A stretch of DNA of 64,000 nucleotides from Leucaena leucocephala (lineage: Eukaryota; Streptophyta; Magnoliopsida; Fabales; Fabaceae): the NCBI GenBank assembly GCA_037074615.1, contig CM073535.1, forward strand, positions 12,191,001 through 12,255,000, read 5' to 3'. The notes under the pieces were generated by a model, which was given only the letters and a program-made list of their open reading frames with translations, was not told the origin of the DNA and searched no databases. Positions 57,738 through 64,000 of the stretch are shown here, one piece after another. How positions within the stretch are numbered: position 1 is the first letter of the stretch; each line of letters begins with the position of its first letter. The position numbers and the translations under genes were made by a program.

Positions 57738-59036
57738 TGATAAGACACATTTTGTATATGGTTTTTGTGACATTTTTAAGAGTTTTATAACAACTTTACT
57801 ATCCATTTTATGCCTTAAATTCTACTTTTATGGTAATACATGATTGTGTGTGGCAATGTGCTAATTAAAAGGAAAAATGATAAATTAACTCTTTCAAACT
57901 GCATATATTCTGTTATTTACTAACTTAAAATTTTACAGTGAACTTTTATGTTGGATTGCAAGTATTTTCGAAGAGAGCTAGGACTAGGAAAGTAATCACA
58001 AGTCAATGAAAATGAAACCATACTCCTACGCCTTTTAGTCATGACCAAAGAGTCTGTCAGTCGCAACCTTGATTCTTCTGGAAGTCTCTCTGTGTTTATA
58101 GGTCGTGACTAAAATATGGATCTGGTCACGAATAAAATGCTCTAAAACTGCGCGTTTTGGATTAGGTCATGCAAAAATAAAAGGAGAATAGGGCTACAGT
58201 CAAAGAAAGAAGCTGTGTTTAACCTAATTAGGCTAAATCTTTAGTCTCTTGGTGATAGATCTGATATCTTGAGCTTATAGACTAAAATGGGGAGTTTCTA
58301 CTATTCTAATTTGCATCTTTTCATGTTATGATTGCTGCTAGATCTAAGGTTTTCATTTTATAAGCAAATTTTGAATATCGATTAATCATTCTCATATTAG
58401 ACTTTGTAATTGAATTTGGATGGTTTGAACATTTTTTTTATAGAATATTTCAGTTTTGATTTTAAGAGTTAGGTTATTATCAGCGATCATCGTTAATTAA
58501 TTCAATTGCTTGAAATCTAGGGTTTTCAATCGACGACCATTCGAGGGCATTTTCATCATCTAATTCAACTTACACGCTAAGTGGTTTCTGACAGTTAGCT
58601 AATAGTTCTTAAACCAGCTTTGATCAAACGGGTTTAAGAAAAATTAGGGTTCTAGACTGAATTGATTGATTTAGGTTTTCTTTGAGACTTAGTGATTTTA
58701 AAACTCTAATTTTAACATGAGAACAAGGATATATACGTTTTCATCATCAAGAGTCTTTCATAACATATTTCTCAAACAAACCAACTCGTTTTCATCTTAA
58801 TAAAAAATCTAAAAACATTTACTTTTCTGCACCCTACTTTTATTGCATCAGTCACTAAATCTCCAAAAACTATTTTATCCCTGCTCAGGTTTTTCATTGA
58901 TTTTGACATCCAATCTGCTAGGTTTCCAAATAAAAGGCTCATTGAGAAGAATGATAAGGTTGTGCCTTATACTATATTATATTGGGTGCAATTAACTTTA
59001 TTTTTATGGATCGGACCATGACAATCCACCCTCATA
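57738..59036 (+). repeat. 3' LTR of the Athila-like element (about 1299 bp)
   Basis: It starts TGATAAGACAC and ends CCCTCATA (CA weakened). It is collinear with the 5' LTR apart from a deletion of roughly 190 bases near 58220. Divergence from the 5' LTR is clearly higher than the 2 percent of the gypsy pair, so this element is older. Confidence 0.88.
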
Positions 59037-59093
59037 GTCCCATACAGCTTCCACTATCTATTCTATACAGATAGGGAAAATTAGGATGTGACA
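59037..59093 (-). repeat. End of the LTR that hosts the Athila-like element
   Basis: It includes ctatacagatagggaaaa and ends GGATGTGACA, the same LTR end as at 49070-49127. It is the continuation of 40346-40848. Confidence 0.8.
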
Positions 59094-59580
59094 AAGCTCT
59101 TGGACCCTACCCTATGTATGCCGCATTGTCTGTTACTTGACGCTGCCCATATTCCTCTAAGAGAAGGCTTGAAACAAAATTAATAATATTAATATCGTAT
59201 GTTCCTAATGCTCATGAGAGATCCTCAAGTAGGCATAATGGTCCCAATCTAACTCTATTGGGTACATTAGCCATAATGTTCTGCAAGGGCCTCGTCCCTT
59301 CTCCGTTCTTCTCCCTCCATCAATCCTCCCTCTGGTTCTTCCACCTACCCCTATCCTCTTGAGAGTATCCACCTTCAGCTCCTCTCCCAATATAAACTTT
59401 CCTTATAATTAAATAAATGACAAAATTTTATTCATTATATAAATTATATACATTTAATATAGATTATATATAATATATATTAAATCTATCTAGATTACAT
59501 AGATTCAATGTATTAAATATATATCTAATATCTATATTAAATATACCTAAAAGCTATATTAATATAGATTACATAAATAC
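59094..59580. other. Start of the low-repeat flank; AT-rich tract at 59400-59575
   Basis: After the LTR end the sequence no longer matches the retroelements in the window. 59400-59575 is a tangle of TATATTAAAT-type words. The minus-strand frame 59205-59390 is Arg/Gly-rich with no domain and is not called as a gene. Confidence 0.5.
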
Positions 59581-59969
59581 CACTAGAAAATGCAACCCTA
59601 GGCTGCCTCCTGTCACATGTCTTGACCCCTCAGTAATTGTGAATATTGCTAGCAATTAAGGGGACAACCACTAGTAAAAATTTTAATCAATGACCCTGCC
59701 ATGTGTCAAAACTGTTAGAAAATGTCCCATAATATCTAGAAATGTCCATGAACTTTCTAGCAGTTCATAACCGCTAGAAATGACATTGACCATCCATATT
59801 ATCTAATAGTGTTTCTAGCTATTAGTGTTGAACAGCTAGAAATGTAGTTAAAATGGGTTGGAATTTATAGCGATTTATCCCATAACCACTAGAAATTCTG
59901 TGAGTTTCTAGCAATTTACATGAACAACTAGAAATTGACCGCCGCTAAAACAACTTATTTTTTGTAGTG
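59581..59969. mobile_element. Small CACTA-like non-autonomous DNA transposon (389 bp)
   Basis: The right end, read inward on the minus strand, is CACTACAAAAAATAAG, the classic CACTA terminus. The left end is CACTAGAAAATG. Flanking triplets are TAC and TAG, an imperfect 3 bp duplication. Inside, about ten CTAGAAAT or TTTCTAG words lie in both orientations, as expected for CACTA subterminal repeats. There is no coding capacity. Confidence 0.75.
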
Positions 59970-62900
59970 TAGGCCGAGGCAGTGAAATGTGAGAAATTTC
60001 CTCTTTGTGACTATTGCCCCAGCATAAATATAGTAAATTATTCTATTATTCTCCTTTTCTTAATAAGGGTATTTAAGTAAACATATATTGACATTTCACA
60101 TTAACTAAAATTTTTTACTTTGTGTGAATAAGTCATAACTTTAAGCGACAATGAATATGTAATGGTGGGAGCATATAAAAGGGGAGAAGTTTGACATTGT
60201 TTAATCTTACTCTTCCGTTGTAATCCAATTTGGCCGTACAAACTAAAATAAAATTCAATTTTCGAGGCTGCTGACTATATATATTCACAAAGTTTTCTTA
60301 TTCCCAAACAAGTAATTCCTTTTGGCTGTTGACTCTTGTTGCCTGGAGCACAATTCAACGATATAAATGAAAATGTACGCTTAGCTTGTAAATTGTAATA
60401 TAATAATAATAAAAAATTAAATGGGTTAGTCTATTAATTAGATTTAAGATTTGTTGTGGGTAATTAATACAAGGGATAACACTCTTGCACACTGACCACG
60501 GAAATTCAATGTTGGGCACTGTCGGGTCACCCAATAAACTGTGTTGCAGGGTGATCCCATTTCTGTAATTTCCATCCGTTTGATGAGTTATTTTAAAAAG
60601 AGAGACAAAAACCAGTACCAATCAAACCGAAAAAGGTGAATAAAAATGCAATAGAAGGAGAACAATTGGGAAATTTTGAAAGAAGGAAATTAAAAATAAA
60701 AATAAGTTAACAATGATACAAAGGAGAGGGGTGTTGTATTAAGCACATCTACCGTAGTAGAGGACCATGATATGATCAGTGGGGGAGGAATCTGAAAGCA
60801 AAGTGGGGGTCATGGGACTCCAAATGGTGTCTCTTACATGCTCCAACGTCAACAAAGGTCCAAGTTGTTGCCCTCTACATCTTATCTCTATCTGCATTCA
60901 ATCATATATTCATTCATTAAATCATCTAAAAACCAAAAAGAAAAAGCATTGCTTTTTATAATCAAATATATTTGACAATGACAACACATGACAGCTTTCT
61001 TCAATTATCCCTCCACATTCTCCAAAGTCCTAATAACTATGACTCTCATAACTTCACAATAAATAAATTACCCATATACCTCAACTAATGTGATTCTAAA
61101 AGTCTTACTACTTTAATAGCACACCACTGTGTTCTTTTCATTGAACAAAAAATTATGTTGGATATTGAGGCCACACAATGTTAGTTAAGGAAGGCTTTAC
61201 AAATTATCCATTAACAAGCTACTTTTACATCAGTTACGGAACTTGAATACACACTCTTGGACAGAAAAGAAATAGACTACACATATGAAGAAGGTGAATA
61301 CGAAGAAAACATGATTTTTGAAAATCCAGCTTATGAAAGCCCCACATTAATGATTCAACGTAGAAATCTTAAAGATCTGATCAAAGATTCAATAACTTGA
61401 CAACATTTACTTATCCAAAACATATTATGGTCAAAGTTGCTCTCTCTTGGTGCCTAGAAAGTCTAATATTGGTTGGTGGGTGGTGGTCGTTCAAGGATTA
61501 ATGATAGGCAATAAAACTTAGGGGACAACAAATACGCAAACACATGTTTCAGTGAGAGAGTGAAGACAGAGATGAGGAGTTTGAGTTAAAGATATATAGA
61601 ATGCTAAACACAGATGAAGACGGAGATAATGTTTAACAAAGACAAATAGAAGAAGCTCCAAAGTCAAATTGATTGTTTGATTAATTCTAAGTTCCGCGGT
61701 TTCTAATTAAATTAAAATTAATATATTTTTATATGTTTTATTTAAATTTTTCTTTTTATATATTAAAATAATATACAATAAAATATATAGCTACTTGTAA
61801 TAAATTAATAATTCAAAAATTACTTGGAATATATAAATATATGGATATACACCAGTCAATCATATTAGTATTCATTGCCCGTAAATGCCCTGAATGTCAA
61901 TTCATTAGCATAAAACAATCATTCTCGTAAAATTCAATCCCAAATTCACCAACTAATTAAGTTCATAATTAAATTTTTTGTCAATATATACTTATATCTT
62001 ATTTAATTAAAAATTTAATAAAAAAAATTTATAACAATGCATAATAATATTTATTTAACATCAATGTAAAAACAATTTTAATTCAGAAAGTGATGTCATT
62101 TCGGCACCAGCAATAAACAATAACCGATACTCAAATAACCAATTTATAGAGATTTTCAACTGATTCTGACCCAGATTAATAATACTTTGGTTATAAATTG
62201 ATTAATTGCATCACACAGTCACATCCCATTCACAGTGAACCAAAAACTGAGAGGACTATAAACACAAGGATACTAATTGTGCGTCTCTATTACATTACAG
62301 TTATAATTAATTCAATAAAAACAAAGAACGTTATTTAAATTTAAGTAATTTTTAAATAAATAATTAAATGTTATTTTTAGATATTAATATATTTGTCACA
62401 TATCTTCAATAAAAATTATTTTCAAGCTGTACAGTATCTATTACAACATTACCTGTAATTATTATTTAATAATTTTATTTTTAATTTTAAAATTGTGGGA
62501 ATAAAAATTACTTTCTATCATTTACTTGATAAATAAAGAAAAATCCTATAATAAAAGTAAAATAAGAGTTATAAGAAAAGAAATATTATAATACAATTAT
62601 TTTTTATCTTCAAAATTATTAGTATAGTAATAATGAACATGCAAATGTATGAAATATAATTAAGGGGAGAAAATAAATATGAGATCAAGATGAAGTCATG
62701 CTTTGTCAGGTGGTGTTGGCCCTACGTCCACCATGAGACATATAAAATCTTTGTAACGTCTGCTTTACCCTTAAGATCTCATTTTCTCTTTCCACTTCAG
62801 AAAATAAGCGATTTGCTTTACGCATCGCCAAACAGATTATAATTTTTCTAAATATTTCTGGTGAAGCAGCAAGGACGAATGGCTGTCTTCAATCATTATA

Positions 62901-64000
62901 AGAGGCCCATTATTCACACTTTGCTCCTAAGCCAAAATCATCATCCCTTAGACTTTACTATTCTTTATGCTATTCATCACTCATCCTTTCACAACATTTA
63001 TTAATAACGTATTTTATATATTTATATATATTATATGATATATTTGAGGGAGGATCCATAAAGCACGGCGAAGAATAGGCTAATACACCATTAACAAAAT
63101 TTAATAAAAATAGTTATGGTAGTTATGCATTAAAAATATGTTGACACCCTTCCTTGTCGTTCTTTACGGAAAATATTGTGAGACCAAAATTTTTATGTTC
63201 ATACACGTCTCTATCACTTTGCTCCACTAAAGCCCTTATTGCATGCCAGCACAAGAATTACTATACATAAAATAATAGCTTTTGATTTTTGTCAGATACC
63301 TCAAGCTAATTCTATATATGATTTATTTCTTAATATTAGATGAAGAAAACCCAGCAAATGTTAATTAAAAGGAACCCTTTCCATTTTTAATTATGCATGC
63401 ATGTAATTCCCCAACTACATACTAGATAAATGTGTATAATCATCTAATCTTTTTCAAATCTTATTTATTGCTTTATTTATGCTTTGCTTTATTTGGACGT
63501 TAGACTAATATATAGGATGGTTTTCAAATTATATAGCACAGTGAATTAAATTAAGATTTTGTTATTATTAGACATGAATAGGTATCGCTTTTGGGTGGTT
63601 GGTTGAGGATGCAAACTATATGTTATGGGGCCTTCTCTTTTGGTTCCATCCCAGTGCAGCACTTGCGAGTTTGATAGAATTTCTAAGCCCTAAATATTTT
63701 CGAAAACAAAGGCGGAAAAGATCGATAAATAAACACACACACACATAATAGAGAGAGAGAGAGATGGGTATGGGAAGGGTCTACAAGAGGAGTGAAAAAA
63801 TGGGGGGAAACTTGACTAAAGGAGGACAAGAATAATAGGCATGAAGGTAGGTTATGAGAAAGACAGGGTCCACGTGTGATTTTGGAGGCCCTACGATATG
63901 ATGTTTGTGTTCAATTAATGTTAATATCAATAACGTACTTATCTTGTAACCTTTTTGTATGAATATAATGAGTGTCAACTAAGAAAGTAGGCCATGATAA
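59970..64000. other. AT-rich intergenic flank, no gene recognised
   Basis: No frame over about 90 codons and no domain. Frames 60355-60621, 60779-60961 and 63781-63978 look random. A TATA-like GCATATAAAAGG lies at 60171-60182 and a CACGTG G-box core at 63871-63876; neither is tied to a transcript. Text at 62695-62900 with pyrimidine-rich runs could be leader or intron of a gene off the window, but I cannot show it. Confidence 0.5.
63733..63764. repeat. Compound microsatellite (AC)n then (GA)n
   Basis: ACACACACACACA at 63733-63745 and GAGAGAGAGAGAGA at 63751-63764, separated by TAATA-type bases. Confidence 0.9.

Larger units (their letters stand above)
40849..59036 (+). mobile_element. Athila-like Ty3/gypsy element carrying nested insertions
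   Basis: 5' LTR 40849-42319, tRNA-Asp-type primer site 42321-42338, broken Athila-type gag (42711-44774), a protease-like relic split by a solo LTR, no visible reverse transcriptase, RNase H or integrase, a polypurine tract (57724-57737) and a 3' LTR (57738-59036). Removing the nested insertions (44918-50590 plus TSD, and 53651-57249 plus TSD) leaves roughly 8.9 kb. Gag wording (PYSNTYNPGWKYHPNF) and the primer type support Athila or Calypso-like. The copy is non-autonomous. Confidence 0.88.
40844..59041. other. Target site duplication GTCCT/GTCCC of the Athila-like element
   Basis: GTCCT (40844-40848) and GTCCC (59037-59041) abut the two outer LTR ends; one base differs. It dates the insertion after the fold-back LTR pair formed. 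Confidence 0.7.

Noticed and set aside
59205..59390. Arg/Gly-rich minus-strand frame near the nest edge
   Set aside because: 61 residues, no domain, no supporting neighbour or repeat copy.
60171..60182. TATA box of a host gene
   Set aside because: AT-rich background makes such matches common, and no downstream coding sequence was found.

Overview
The window is AT-rich plant nuclear DNA, most likely from a eudicot, and almost all of it is nested LTR retrotransposons. The evidence is a Tekay/Del-type chromodomain Ty3/gypsy polyprotein, SIRE-like Ty1/copia pol remains, an Athila-like gag, initiator-tRNA-Met and tRNA-Asp primer binding sites, and a small CACTA-type DNA transposon. I found no intact host gene. 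The only long open frames belong to one gypsy element at 1.5-6.9 kb. LTR families are given working names: A (starts TGTAACATCC, about 3.2 kb), B (starts TGAAACATCC, about 1.9-2.3 kb), Ath (starts TGATAAGACAC, about 1.45 kb) and C (starts TGTCACGTCC, 3.6 kb).

Layout. 1-361: end of an unidentified LTR inserted in the next element. 362-9818: minus-strand Tekay-like gypsy element with a full 2.8 kb 5' LTR, primer site, an extra acidic ORF (ORF0), gag-pol broken by three in-frame stops, polypurine tract and a cut 3' LTR. 9819-24750: decayed family-A element(s) in the order internal/LTR/internal/LTR. Their internal DNA is almost non-coding but rich in short hairpins. A complete 2.86 kb short-LTR non-autonomous element (17676-20530, TSD TTCTG) is inserted there. 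24751-30542: truncated plus-strand family-B and family-A pieces with a gag relic. 30543-34075: a tandem array of about 176 bp monomers with an apparent five-monomer higher-order period, split by a solo Ath LTR (32150-33602, TSD ATGAG). 34080-37210: dead SIRE-like copia pol. 37475-37955: AT-rich minisatellite. 38590-40848: fold-back pair of LTR fragments.

40849-59036: Athila-like element (TSD GTCCT/GTCCC) with tRNA-Asp primer site, broken gag and a protease relic, but no visible reverse transcriptase or integrase. Its protease region is split by a solo family-B LTR (44918-50590, TSD TAATG), which is itself split by a solo family-A LTR (45784-49127, TSD ACATG). Its 3' region is split by a family-C insertion (53651-57249, TSD ATTAC). 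59094-64000: low-repeat AT-rich flank with a 389 bp CACTA-like element and microsatellites.

No pathway is encoded. The interest lies in the insertion history, in LTR parts shared between families (TATA box, GA-rich leader, conserved hairpin), in the short-LTR derivative, in the higher-order tandem array and in covarying mini-hairpins. All comparisons were made by eye, so boundaries set by TSDs and TG/CA ends are the most reliable, and identities are approximate.
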